Part shown: piece after piece, positions 43,754 through 52,779 of the stretch
Layout of the letters: each line of letters opens with the position of its first letter
Position numbering within the stretch: position 1 is the first letter of the stretch
NCBI GenBank assembly: GCA_963784415.1
Contig: CAWARK010000002.1
Span: 1 to 64,000 of the forward strand
Direction: 5' to 3'
Origin: UBA7672 sp963784415
GTDB taxonomy: Bacteria; Pseudomonadota; Alphaproteobacteria; Caulobacterales; Hyphomonadaceae
Length of the DNA: 64,000 bases
The notes under the pieces: model-generated
What the model saw: the letters and a program-made list of their open reading frames with translations, nothing else
What the model was told of the DNA's origin: nothing
Database searches by the model: none
Program-made: the position numbers and the translations under genes

Positions 43754-45644
43754 TCAGGCGCTCGCAACCTGCGGAGCCTGCAGAACGGGCGCGGGGATGG
43801 CGACCGGCGGGCGGGCGATCTCGGCGGCGGGCCAGGCGAAGCGGCCTGCCGCGCGCCGGGCAGCGCGCACGATGGCTGGCGGGGCCATGTCTTCCGGCGT
43901 CGCCAGCGTACGCCACAGCAGGCTGCGGCGGCGTGGCGCGTGAGCAAGCCACGCGGCGATCGGGGCCGCGAACACAAGGCTCGCTGCGACCGGCAGCGTC
44001 CAGGCCGCAAAGCCAGCGTTCACCAGCATGGTGGCGCAAAGGGCAAGGCCGCAGCCGAGCTGCACGTGATAGTTGGCGCCTTCGACGACCTTCGTCGCAA
44101 CGCGCGCTTGCGGACGCCAGCCGGCGTCGCGACCGAGGAAGGGCTCGATCACGGCGCGCGCCTGGCTGACCATGAGGATTGGCGCGATGGCGGCGGAGAC
44201 GGCGGTCTCGAGAACAAGGCCGGCGAGGAAGGACGGATTGCGGCCCCAGCCGGGCAGGCGGCCAATCGCCCAGAGATAGAGCGCCAGCCATTTCGGCGAG
44301 AGCACGATCAGCGCCGACAACAGCCAGCAGCGACATGTTGGACGTGCCGCCGACATGTACGTCGCCAGCGCCGAGCCATGCCTGCAAGGCGCCGACCATG
44401 ATCAGCGAGAACCACAGCAGCGCCGAGCCATAGCCCATGACGCCCGCCACGATGTGGACCCGGCTGATGGGATCGAGCCCGCGCGCGCCGATCAGCTTGA
44501 GGTGCTGCAGGTTGCCCTGCGCCCAGCGGCGATCGCGCGTGGAAATGTCGTCCATCGTCGGCGGCGATTCTTCGTAGCTGCCGGCGATCTCCGGCGCGAT
44601 CTCGACACGCCAGCCGGCGCGACGCAGCAGGGCTGCCTCGACGAAGTCGTGGCTGAGGATGTGGCCGCCCAGCGGGCCGCGGCCCGGCAGGATGGGAAGG
44701 CCGGCATTCGCGGCGAAAGCCTCGACGCGGATGATCGCGTTGTGGCCCCAGAAATTGCCCGCGCCGCCCGACCACCAGGCAAGGCCGGTGCCGAAGAGCT
44801 GGCCGTAGGCGCGCATCGCGAACTGCTGCGAGCGGGCGATCATGGTTTGCGCGTTGACGATCATCGGCATGGTCTGGATCAGCGCCGTACCCGGACGCAC
44901 GTCCATGCGGCGCACCAGCTCCATCAGCGCCTCGGCCGACATCAGGCTGTCGGCGTCGAGCACGGCCATGTAGTCGTAGCGGCCGCCCCAGCGCCGCACG
45001 AAATCCGCGACGTTGCCGGCCTTGCGGCCATGGTTGGCGAGGCGGCGGCGATAGAAGATCGCAGCCTCCGGGCGCGAGTCACGCAGGCGCGCGATCGCGG
45101 CTTCTTCTTCGCGGGCGAGAGCCAGGTCGTTCGTGTCGCTGAGGAAGAAGATCTCGAAAGCGCTAGCCGCGCCCGATTGAACGAGCGCGTCGTGCATGGC
45201 TTGCGCTGCGGCCGTCACGCGCACGGTATCTTCGTTGCGGATCGGGAAGACGATTGCGGTGAGGCTGTCGGTGGAGAGGCGCGTGTGGCGCTGCGGAGCG
45301 ACGGGTTCGCGTGCCGCCAGCAGCACGGCGCCGGCGATGGCGGTAGCGGCGGCGATCGAGATCCAGGCGATGTTGGCCGTGAGGAGCACCAGTGCGATCA
45401 GGTCGATCAGCGTGACGCCATCGCGTGACATCGACTGCCACGCGAGGCCAGCCGCCAGCGCGGTGACGCCAAGCGCCGGACCCAGCAGGGCCGCAAGGCG
45501 CCAGCGACCGTCGTGCTCCGGTCCCGTTGGCGCGCGAATGCCATCGATGCCCTGCTGCGGCATGGGCAGTGGGGATTCCGGTGGCGTATCCGGAATTGAA
45601 GACGCGAGGGCGTCAAGCGCCGCATGGGGGGTGATATCGAGCAT
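43754..45644 (-). CDS. opgH: Glucans biosynthesis glucosyltransferase OpgH, frameshifted
   Basis: Inner-membrane GT2 enzyme that polymerises the osmoregulated periplasmic glucan backbone from UDP-glucose. Seen: TAIVFPIRNEDTVRV, YDYMAVLDADSLMS (DxD), SGGAGNFWGHNAIIR, GHILSHDFVEAALLRRAGW, and RDRRWAQGNLQHL (QxxRW-like). The frame breaks near 44330 in the C-terminal membrane region. The continuation SALIVLSPKWLALYLWA through LVFAAPIAAWLAHAPRRRSLL ends at 43754. The ATG at 45644 forms TGATG with the opgG stop; an ATG at 45659 is also possible. Joined length is about 630 residues. Confidence 0.9.
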
Positions 45645-47173
45645 CACTCTGGCGTCCATCGGAACAACCACGTTTCTGTCAGCTGGGAGGTTTCACCGCC
45701 TGTCTGGGTATTGGTCAGGGCGGCATGGAGTTCGACGACGCTTGCAGCGCCGGGTTCGAGGTCGAAGCGCAGACGCGCGCGGCGGTCGCCGTCGCGTGCA
45801 ATGCGGATGTTGGACAGCTTGCCGCCGGCGCTCCACACGTCGGGCTTGAGCTGGCCTTCGGGGAGGGGCGCATCGGCTTCGAAGGTGAGATCAAAGCGGC
45901 GCAGGCGATCGGTTTCCGGCGCCATGCCAACTTCGGTAGAGATGACGCGGGCAAGGTTGGTCGGCGCCAACGCGGCAGACCAGTGCAGGCGATAGGCAAG
46001 GCTGTAGGTCGCGCCAGCAAGCCAGGGCTGGGCGGGGCGCCAGAACGCCGTGACGTTGTCGGCGTATTCGTTGGCTGTCGGGATTTCGAGCAGGCGGATT
46101 TCGCCTTCGCCCCAGTCGCCGACGGGCTCGATCACGACACTCGGACGATGCTCATACTTGGCCTCGCCATCGGCATAGGCGACGGGATTGCGCTGGCGCT
46201 GTTCGAAGCCGAAGCGCGCAGGCGTTCCCGAAAAGGCCGAGCCTTGCAGGTGGGCGGGATTGGCCAGCGGCCGCCAGATCGCCTCGCCGGATTGCGAGAT
46301 CACGGAGAGGCCATCGCTGTCGTGCACTTCCGGGCGCTTGTCCGTGCTGATGCGCGGGTCTGCGGGGCCGTGCAGGTACATGCTGGACAAGGGAGCGACG
46401 CCAGCCTCGGAGATGTCGACACGCGGATGAATCTCAGCCGCGACGTCGATGATGGCGTCGCTCCCGGGCCGAAGCGCAAAGCGGTAAACCGCCGTCGCGC
46501 TTGGCGAGTCTGAGAGAGCGACAAACCGGAGGGTGTCGTCGCTTGTCTCAGGCTCCAGTACCCAGAAATCGGTGAAGCGGGGGAATTCCTCCCCCTTGGG
46601 CGATCCCGTCCCGATCGCAAGCGCGCGGGCGGAGGCGCCATAGACCTGTCCCTGTCCGACAGCGCGGAAATAGACCCCGCCCTGGAACACGGCGAACTCA
46701 TAGCCATCGCCCGCAACGCCGGGCCGGGTGATCGCACGCCAGCCGGATGCGCCGAGCGCATGACGATCGCCATCGGTGGCGGCGGGAAAGTCCACGAAGT
46801 CGACGGCGTTGGGCGAGTCGAACGTGTTGGTCGTTCCGTCGCGATGGACAAGATGGATCGCAACCGGCGCCGGATAGAGCCAGCCGCGCGGCAGCGGCAG
46901 CACGCCGAACGGATTGCCGGTCTTGCCCCACACGGCAGCTTCCGGGCGCGGGCGAAGCTTGCGGTAGGCATCGTAGTCCGCGCCGCTGAAGACGGTGGGC
47001 AGGCTATTGGCTGGCGCCTGGTAAGGGGCGGCGGCGAGCGCTGTCGCGCGCTGGGACGCTGCGGAGAAGGCGAGGTCGAGAGCGCGTGACTCCTCTGCGC
47101 GGGCAGGCATGGCGCCAGCCGTCACGAGGATTGCTGCGATGACAGGAGCGAGTGCCCCCCGCAGGAAACGCAT
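45644..47173 (-). CDS. opgG: Glucan biosynthesis protein OpgG
   Basis: A 509-residue periplasmic protein of the OpgG/OpgD family, acting after OpgH on periplasmic glucan structure. It has a cleavable signal peptide (LRGALAPVIAAILVTAGAMPARA), then YDAYRKLRPRPEAAVW, GASGWRAITRP, FPRFTDFWVLEP, the SMYLHGPADP segment, VHDSDGLSV and VIEPVGDWGEGEIRLLEIPT, all family landmarks. The frame is intact. It is first in the operon with opgH, overlapping it. The ATG at 47173 is used; GTG at 47185 would add four residues. Confidence 0.94.
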   Translation of the reverse strand: MRFLRGALAPVIAAILVTAGAMPARAEESRALDLAFSAASQRATALAAAPYQAPANSLPTVFSGADYDAYRKLRPRPEAAVWGKTGNPFGVLPLPRGWLYPAPVAIHLVHRDGTTNTFDSPNAVDFVDFPAATDGDRHALGASGWRAITRPGVAGDGYEFAVFQGGVYFRAVGQGQVYGASARALAIGTGSPKGEEFPRFTDFWVLEPETSDDTLRFVALSDSPSATAVYRFALRPGSDAIIDVAAEIHPRVDISEAGVAPLSSMYLHGPADPRISTDKRPEVHDSDGLSVISQSGEAIWRPLANPAHLQGSAFSGTPARFGFEQRQRNPVAYADGEAKYEHRPSVVIEPVGDWGEGEIRLLEIPTANEYADNVTAFWRPAQPWLAGATYSLAYRLHWSAALAPTNLARVISTEVGMAPETDRLRRFDLTFEADAPLPEGQLKPDVWSAGGKLSNIRIARDGDRRARLRFDLEPGAASVVELHAALTNTQTGGETSQLTETWLFRWTPE

Positions 47174-47430
47174 TTTTGCACCCACAGCGTGCGGACCACA
47201 TGTCCGACCGCGGCCTTCTGGATGCCCGTTCTGGTAGCGTTATCCCTGTGTCGCCTGGCGCGTTGGCCGGGGCGTCTTATTCCCCAGCCATCTAGTGTAG
47301 TTTCGCTTCAGCCGCCTTACGCATCTGCACAAAAGGGTCATTCTGTCCGAGATTTAATTCCCCAAGCTGATTAACGCGGCGCGCTTGAAGCTGCCTGACG
47401 CGGGAATGAGCGTTTGGACGCGCAAACGAA

Positions 47431-47459
47431 GAAGGGCCGGAGCGATGCTCCGGCCCTTC
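47431..47459. terminator. Terminator downstream of the redoxin/monooxygenase gene
   Basis: A perfect 13-bp inverted repeat, GAAGGGCCGGAGC and GCTCCGGCCCTTC, with a 3-base GAT loop. On the minus strand the stem is followed by a T-rich TTCGTTTG stretch. It sits 25 bases beyond the stop of the minus-strand gene ending at 47484, where its terminator is expected. The remainder of the opgG upstream region (47174-47430) shows no gene. Confidence 0.72.
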
Positions 47460-47483
47460 AAACGTCTTGAGTCGCGAATTCGC

Positions 47484-49442
47484 CTAGAGGTCGATGTCCG
47501 CATCACGCGGCATCGGCATACGCATCCCGCCCCCCGCCCCCGCCAGCTCCTTCGGATCGAGCGCGCCGGAATGGTCGGCGTCGAGATCCTTGAAGCGCGG
47601 CTTCAGCGACGCCATCATGCCCGTCAGTTCGTTCTCCTGGATCAGGCCGTCATAGTTGTCGTCGATCATACCGACCGACATGGACGCCATCAGTTGCGAC
47701 TGCAGGTCGTTACGGATGTTGGAGACGGTCTCGTCAGCCCAGCGATAGTTGACGCGGAAATACATCATCTCTTCGTTGGTCTGCTCGCCCCACGTCACGT
47801 TGCGTTTCGAGTCCGGGTTGGCCTTGTTGTTGTCCGAGTTGTCGTAGATCCACGTGGCGACCAGCTTGGTGCCTTTCTTGACCAGGATCGGCTGTTGCGG
47901 ATCGTAGTCGCGCTGCCAGTTGAAGTCGTATTTCGGCAGGCTGAGCAACATCGTTTCCTTGCCGTCCGGCGTCACCGCTTTCAGCTCGACGCTGAAGCCG
48001 CGGTAATGCGAGTGTGGATACAGGGTGTAGACGTACGCGTCGGCCGGGAAGGTCTGGTAGGACGTTTCCTTGTGGCGTGCTTCGCCCGCCGGGATCCGCA
48101 GGCCGAAGTCGCCGATGACGGTCGAACGCTTGATGAACTCAGGCGCGGTCTTCAGCGTGTAGAAGCCGACCTGCGTGTGGTCCGTCGTGGCCTTGCCGGT
48201 CGTCGTGTAGTGCATCTGGAAGTTCAGCTTGCCGCCGGCAGGAACCGGAGCGCCGGCGCCTTCAGCAATCACCTGAGCTTCGGCGCCCGGCGTATAGGAG
48301 CCGACCGAACCGCCCGGAATTTTCGACTTCGGCAGTTTCGGGTCGGCCATATGGTTCGAGACCACGTGGTGCAGGACCGACCGGTCACCCGGCTTGATCG
48401 AGATGGCGCGCAGCCATGCGTCCTGTTTGAACGGATTGTCGACGCGCATGTTCTGATATTCGACAAGGCCGGAGGCCGGAACGTCGAAGCCCGGCAGGTC
48501 GATGATCACGTCAGGCTTGCCGAGAGAAGCGGGCCATTCCGGCGCTTCGCTGGCGTCTTCCTTCAGCGCGTCGCGGCCCGTGCCGCGCGGTGCGCCCGCT
48601 TCGATCCAGTGGATCAGCGTCTTGGTCTGGTCAGCCGTCAGGCCCTGGTCGTGGTTGAACTTGCCGATGTGCGGATCGGCGAAATAGGGAGGCATGCGCT
48701 CGGAGCGAACCGACTCGCGGATCATCGGCGCCATCGCCTTCACGACTTCGAAGCTGTTCATCGCGAAGGGGGCGATGCCGCCCTTCTGGTGGCAGGTGAC
48801 GCACTTGTCCTGCAGGATCGGGGCGACGTCGTTTGTGTAGGAAATGTTGGCGTGCTCGACCGCCTTGCCGCGCTCCGGGAAGGTGATCTGTGCGCCGCTC
48901 TTCACTTCGATGCGCGCGTTGGCGACGGGCTTGCCGGCCAGCATGGCGTCGAGCGCCTTGGCGGTATCGGACACGGGGCCATGATAGGCGATGCGGAAGC
49001 CGCTTTGCGGATCGACGACGAAAACCTCGCCTTCACGCTGCACGCCGAGGGATTCACCGACCAGCTGCAACTCGTCCATCAGGACGGGGATATCATAACC
49101 CTGCTTCTTCACTTCGAGGGCCGCGGCATCGCGCGTGTCCTTCGAGTTGATCATGTAGAAAAGGACACCTTTGTCCGAGTAGGACGCCTTGATCTTCTCA
49201 AGCTGGGCTGCAGCCTTGCGCGAGCCGTCCGAGCCATTGATCTGGCTCATCATCACGATCGCCTTGGCGTCCTTGAAGTAGTGCAGTTCGTGCGCCAGAC
49301 GCGTGGTGTCCGTGAGCTGGAAATTGTCCGCCCGTTCCGGCGTGGAGACGGTGGTGGTGGGGGCGGCGGTGGCGGAGAGGCCGATCAGGGCGATGGCGCC
49401 CACGAGGGCGGCAGCCGTTGAGGCAAGCAAGGCAGATTTCAT
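47484..49442 (-). CDS. Redoxin / cytochrome c / copper monooxygenase-like / EF-hand protein
   Basis: 652 residues, exported (signal peptide KSALLASTAAALVGAIALIGLSATAA cut here to its hydrophobic core ALVGAIALIGLS). An N-terminal thioredoxin-like redoxin domain (ELHYFKDAKAIVMM, GVLFYMINSKDTRD, FVVDPQSGFRIAYHG) comes first. A heme-binding CVTCH lies near residue 212. A PHM-type copper monooxygenase domain has VLHHVVSNH near 357 and LYPHSHYRG near 474, the copper-ligand histidines. C-terminal EF-hands follow (DDNYDGLIQENE; DADHSGALDPKE near 619). PHM domains use copper and ascorbate to hydroxylate. The redoxin has no CxxC pair. The start at 49442 begins the signal peptide. Confidence 0.85.
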   Translation of the reverse strand: MKSALLASTAAALVGAIALIGLSATAAPTTTVSTPERADNFQLTDTTRLAHELHYFKDAKAIVMMSQINGSDGSRKAAAQLEKIKASYSDKGVLFYMINSKDTRDAAALEVKKQGYDIPVLMDELQLVGESLGVQREGEVFVVDPQSGFRIAYHGPVSDTAKALDAMLAGKPVANARIEVKSGAQITFPERGKAVEHANISYTNDVAPILQDKCVTCHQKGGIAPFAMNSFEVVKAMAPMIRESVRSERMPPYFADPHIGKFNHDQGLTADQTKTLIHWIEAGAPRGTGRDALKEDASEAPEWPASLGKPDVIIDLPGFDVPASGLVEYQNMRVDNPFKQDAWLRAISIKPGDRSVLHHVVSNHMADPKLPKSKIPGGSVGSYTPGAEAQVIAEGAGAPVPAGGKLNFQMHYTTTGKATTDHTQVGFYTLKTAPEFIKRSTVIGDFGLRIPAGEARHKETSYQTFPADAYVYTLYPHSHYRGFSVELKAVTPDGKETMLLSLPKYDFNWQRDYDPQQPILVKKGTKLVATWIYDNSDNNKANPDSKRNVTWGEQTNEEMMYFRVNYRWADETVSNIRNDLQSQLMASMSVGMIDDNYDGLIQENELTGMMASLKPRFKDLDADHSGALDPKELAGAGGGMRMPMPRDADIDL

Positions 49443-49632
49443 TGTGGTCTCCGGGGAGGCGCGCAATTGGGCCGATTTCGAACAGTGTAATGACAGTTAC
49501 TAATACTCGCGCGAACGCTGAAACGTCAACCGTTTGCGGGTGTTTCGACCGCGCTGCGGCCCTCGATCGGGGTCACGATCTCGCTAGTTTACGCGAAGGC
49601 ATCCGGTCCGGATTGAGCCTGCGGGGAAGAAT
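49443..49632. other. Intergenic region upstream of the redoxin gene
   Basis: It holds the promoter of the minus-strand gene starting at 49442. Apart from the palindromes that begin at 49633, no gene or RNA is apparent up to 49874; frames there are short and show no codon bias. Confidence 0.4.
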
Positions 49633-49698
49633 GGGCGTCCCGCGCTACACAGGACGCCCTTGAGGCGGGTTCGACCGTGGGGTGCTCGGACCCGCCTC
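49633..49698. repeat. Two adjacent inverted repeats
   Basis: GGGCGTCC/GGACGCCC (49633-49640 and 49652-49659) is followed at once by GAGGCGGGT/ACCCGCCTC (49662-49670 and 49690-49698). Both arms are perfect. They lie between two minus-strand genes and may be terminators or a small dispersed palindromic unit. Confidence 0.55.
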
Positions 49699-49874
49699 AA
49701 TCCGAATAGTGTAACAAGATGTATCGATCCGGCAAAATGTATCAGGTCTTCAGAATGTTAAATGAGAGTCACCGCTGACGCGAATGTCAAATTTGCGTGT
49801 CACCAGCATGTATCCGGTCCACGCCCGGCACTGGGTGCGGGTTCGGTTGGGATGACAGTCGAGAAGACGGCCGA

Positions 49875-50798
49875 TCAGCTCTTGAGTTCGACGCCCAGCG
49901 CGGCGGCCGCAGCAGCAGCGAACTTGCCGGTCTGGCCGAACGCGCCGTCGAGGGCGGCTTCGCCTTCGGGACTGGAGATCTTCGCCCAGTTGGCGGCGAC
50001 GTCGTCGACGGTGGCGTTGGCGCCGCCAAGGAAGACGGCCGGCGTTTCGTAGATGTGGACCACCGAGAAGCAGCCCGCGCCGGCGCCGAGGATGGTTTTC
50101 GACGGCGCGTCCTCGCTGACGAGGTAGAGCACGCCGGGCGTCACCAGTTCCGGACCCATCAGGGCTGCGACCGCTTCGGGGAAGAGGCCGTCCAGCATGC
50201 GCGTCGCGGCGGTGGGCGCCAGCGTGTTGATGCGGATGTTGTTCTTCGCGCCTTCGTGGTGAAGCACGTTCATCATGCCGATCATCGCGGTTTTCGCCGC
50301 GCCATAGTTGGCCTGGCCGAAATTGCCGTAGATGCCCGAGGCCGACGACGTCAGCATGATGCGGCCGTAGTTCTGCTCGCGCATCGTCTCCCACACGGCC
50401 TTGGTGCAGTTGGCCGTGCCGAACAGGTGGACGTCGACCACTTTCTTGAAGTCTTCCATCGTCATCTTGGCGAACGACTTGTCGCGCAGGATGCCGGCAT
50501 TGTTGATCAGGATGTCGACGCGGCCCCATTTGGCCTTCGCATCGGCGACCATCGCCTCGACCTGGTCCAGCTTGGTGATGTCGGCGCCGTTGGAGATGGC
50601 CTCGCCGCCCGCCTTGCGGATTTCCTCCGCCACGGATTCAGCCGCCGAGGTTGAGGCGCCCGAGCCATCAACCGAACCGCCGAGATCGTTGACGACGACC
50701 TTTGCCCCACGTGCAGCAAGTTGCAGGCAGTGGTTCCGGCCCAGGCCATTGCCGCCGCCGGTGACGATGGCGACGCGGCCGTCAAAACGAATGGTCAT
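49875..50798 (-). CDS. SDR family oxidoreductase (multifunctional-enzyme-2-like)
   Basis: 307 residues. NAD(P) loop VAIVTGGGNGLGRNHCLQLA, VVVNDLGGSVDGSG, ILINNAGILRDKSFAKM, catalytic SSASGIYGNFGQANYGAAKTA (Ser, Tyr-x3-Lys), and INTLAPTAATRM. The LGGSVDGSG and RDKSF segments match the dehydrogenase of peroxisomal multifunctional enzyme 2, i.e. (3R)-hydroxyacyl-CoA dehydrogenases. The ATG at 50798 follows GGAG. The C-terminus ends in an Ala-rich tail. Probable role: beta-oxidation or a related acyl-CoA pathway. Confidence 0.88.
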   Translation of the reverse strand: MTIRFDGRVAIVTGGGNGLGRNHCLQLAARGAKVVVNDLGGSVDGSGASTSAAESVAEEIRKAGGEAISNGADITKLDQVEAMVADAKAKWGRVDILINNAGILRDKSFAKMTMEDFKKVVDVHLFGTANCTKAVWETMREQNYGRIMLTSSASGIYGNFGQANYGAAKTAMIGMMNVLHHEGAKNNIRINTLAPTAATRMLDGLFPEAVAALMGPELVTPGVLYLVSEDAPSKTILGAGAGCFSVVHIYETPAVFLGGANATVDDVAANWAKISSPEGEAALDGAFGQTGKFAAAAAAALGVELKS

Positions 50799-50890
50799 GG
50801 GGTCTCCGGACCGAGCTGGGAATTGCGCGGTGTTCCATTGCACAAGAGCGGGCGGGGATCAAGCGCGCGGTAATTGCCAGCAGACTTGTA

Positions 50891-50993
50891 ATCCCGGCCG
50901 TCGCGTAGCGGCGAGCCGGGACCCAGGGGCTGCGCACAAGGCGCCTCGAGGTTTGGGCCCTGGGTCCCGGATAGCCGCTGCGCGCTTCCGGAA
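50891..50993. repeat. Long imperfect palindromic element
   Basis: About 100 bases. The inner arms CCGGGACCCAGGG (50916-50928) and CCCTGGGTCCCGG (50958-50970) are perfect. The outer arms (50891-50911 and about 50974-50993, both with GC-rich GCG-GCGG stretches) pair imperfectly. It is intergenic, between btuD (end 51012) and the SDR gene. Shape and sequence resemble dispersed extragenic palindromes of alphaproteobacteria, but only one copy is in this window. Confidence 0.65.
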
Positions 50994-51011
50994 TGACAAT
51001 CTATGGTGCGG

Positions 51012-51787
51012 TTAGATTTTGCGCGTCCACGGCAGGACGTAGCTTTCACCAGCGTTCTGACCTGCCAGCGCTTCGATGCGGTAGACACTCGCCAGCAGGT
51101 CAGGCGTCAGAACTTCGGCTGGCGGGCCATCGGCGGCGATGGCGCCATCGTTCATCAGGACGAGCCTGTCCATGAAGCGGGCGGCGAGGGCGAGGTCGTG
51201 GATCACCACGAGGATGCCGGCGCCGGCGCGCGCGCGTTCGCGCAGGATTTCCATCACGTGAAGCTGGTGCCAGGGATCGAGCGCGGCGATCGGCTCGTCG
51301 GCCAGCAGGATCGGCGCTTCGACCGCGAGGGCGCGGGCGAGGAGGATGCGCGTGCGCTCACCGCCCGACAGGACGGTGACGGGGCGATCGGCGATGGCAT
51401 GGCCGTCGACGGCGTCGAGCGCGCGGGAGACGGCGGCGCGATCCTCCGCTGTCGGGCCGCCGAAACGGGCGCGGTGCGGGTAGCGGCCCAGCATGATGAT
51501 GTCGCGCGCGGGCAGCCGCCATTCGACGTGACGCTCCTGCGGCAGGTAGGCGACGTGGCGGGCGCGCTGCTGAGGCGGCATATCGAGGAAGCTGGCGCCG
51601 TCGAGCAGGACGTGCCCGGTCGTGCGCGTGCGCAGGCCAAGCATGGCTTTCAGGAGCGTGGACTTGCCAGCGCCGTTGGGACCGATGAGGCCGACGAGTT
51701 CGCCGGACTGAACTGACAGCGAGGCGCCGTTGACGATGGGCTGGCCTGAGAGCGTGACTGAGATGGTTGTCGAGCTTCGAGCTTCAT
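51012..51787 (-). CDS. btuD: B12/iron ABC transporter ATPase, frameshifted near the start
   Basis: The ATG at 51787 (MKLEAR) overlaps the permease stop (ATGA). A single-base break near 51765 moves to the frame carrying TISVTLSGQPIVNG and the Walker A LIGPNGAGKSTLLKAMLGL. Then come Q-loop YLPQERHVEWRL, signature VLSGGERTRILLARAL, Walker B ILLADEPIAALDP and the H-loop VVIHDLALAA. Restored length is about 257 residues, normal for FecE/BtuD ATPases. It is last in the riboswitch-led operon, so cobalamin is the likely cargo. Confidence 0.85.
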
Positions 51788-52776
51788 GACTCGAGCTCCG
51801 TGCGAGCGCGGAAGATGAGCCAGAGGAAAAAGGGCGCGCCGATCAGCGCCGTGACGACGCCAAGCTTGAGCTCCATGCCGGTGGGCAAGAGGCGCACGAG
51901 AATGTCGGCGGCCATCAGGAGGGCTGCGCCACCGAGAGCGGAGGCGAGAAGTAACTTGCTGGGTGAGTGACCGACCTGCGAGCGCAGCAGGTGAGGCACA
52001 ACAAGCCCGATGAAGCCGATGCCGCCGGAGATGGCGGTGGCGGCGCCGACGCTGATTGCCGTGCCGCCGATCACCAGCGCGCGGGTGCGCGGGATGTGAA
52101 CGCCGAGCGAGGCTGCGGCTTCTTCTCCGAGGCTGAGCGTGTCCAGCGAGCGCGCGACGATGGCCAGCATCAGCCAGCCCAGCGCCATCAGCGGGGCGGC
52201 GAGGATGACATGGTCCATCGAGCGGTCGGTAACGGAGCCCATCAGCCAGAACATGATCTCGGCGGCGGCGTAGGGGTTGGGCGAGAGGTTGAGCGCGAGC
52301 GACATGAGCGCAGCGCAGAGGCTGGAGATGGCAACGCCGGCGAGGACGAGCGTAAGCACGGCGCCACGCCCGGCGAGACCCTGCAGCAGAAGGGCGCAGA
52401 GGATGGCGCCGACAATGCCCATCAGCGGCAGCGCCATCGGGAAAGCCATCGAGATGCCGGAATAAAGCGCGAGGACTGCGCCGAGAGATGCGGCCGAGGT
52501 GACGCCGACGACGCCGGGATCGGCGAGCGGATTGCGCAGATAGCCTTGGAGGGCGGCGCCCGCCATGCCGAGCGTGCCGCCGACCATCAGCGCGAGGAGC
52601 GTGCGCGGCAGGCGCACCTGTCCCACGATCATCCAGGCGAGGTCCGTGTCGCCGCGATTTAGCATCGCCATGATTTCGGCCGGTCCGCCGCCGGGGCCGA
52701 CAAGCATGGAGACGCAGCCGAGCGCGAGGGCGAGCACTGCGAGCAGCGTCAGAAGCAGAGGATAGGGCAGCTTCAC
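51784..52776 (-). CDS. btuC: FecCD-type ABC permease (cobalamin)
   Basis: A 330-residue integral membrane protein with about ten segments and the FecCD family landmarks RLPRTLLALMVGGTLGMAGAALQGYLRNPLADPGVVG, LVLAGVAISSL, ISGGIGFIGLVVPHLLR (the cytoplasmic ATPase-contacting loop) and a C-terminal GAPFFLWLIFR. The GTG start lies 3 bases beyond the btuF stop. It forms the inner-membrane channel for the cobalamin captured by BtuF. The frame is intact. Confidence 0.92.
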   Translation of the reverse strand: MKLPYPLLLTLLAVLALALGCVSMLVGPGGGPAEIMAMLNRGDTDLAWMIVGQVRLPRTLLALMVGGTLGMAGAALQGYLRNPLADPGVVGVTSAASLGAVLALYSGISMAFPMALPLMGIVGAILCALLLQGLAGRGAVLTLVLAGVAISSLCAALMSLALNLSPNPYAAAEIMFWLMGSVTDRSMDHVILAAPLMALGWLMLAIVARSLDTLSLGEEAAASLGVHIPRTRALVIGGTAISVGAATAISGGIGFIGLVVPHLLRSQVGHSPSKLLLASALGGAALLMAADILVRLLPTGMELKLGVVTALIGAPFFLWLIFRARTELES

Positions 52777-52779
52777 CTG

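Noticed and set aside
47385..49421. Very long plus-strand frame (about 680 codons) opposite the redoxin/monooxygenase gene
   Set aside because: Antisense shadow: rich in Arg, His and Val with no domain, while the minus strand carries a clear multidomain protein with a signal peptide.
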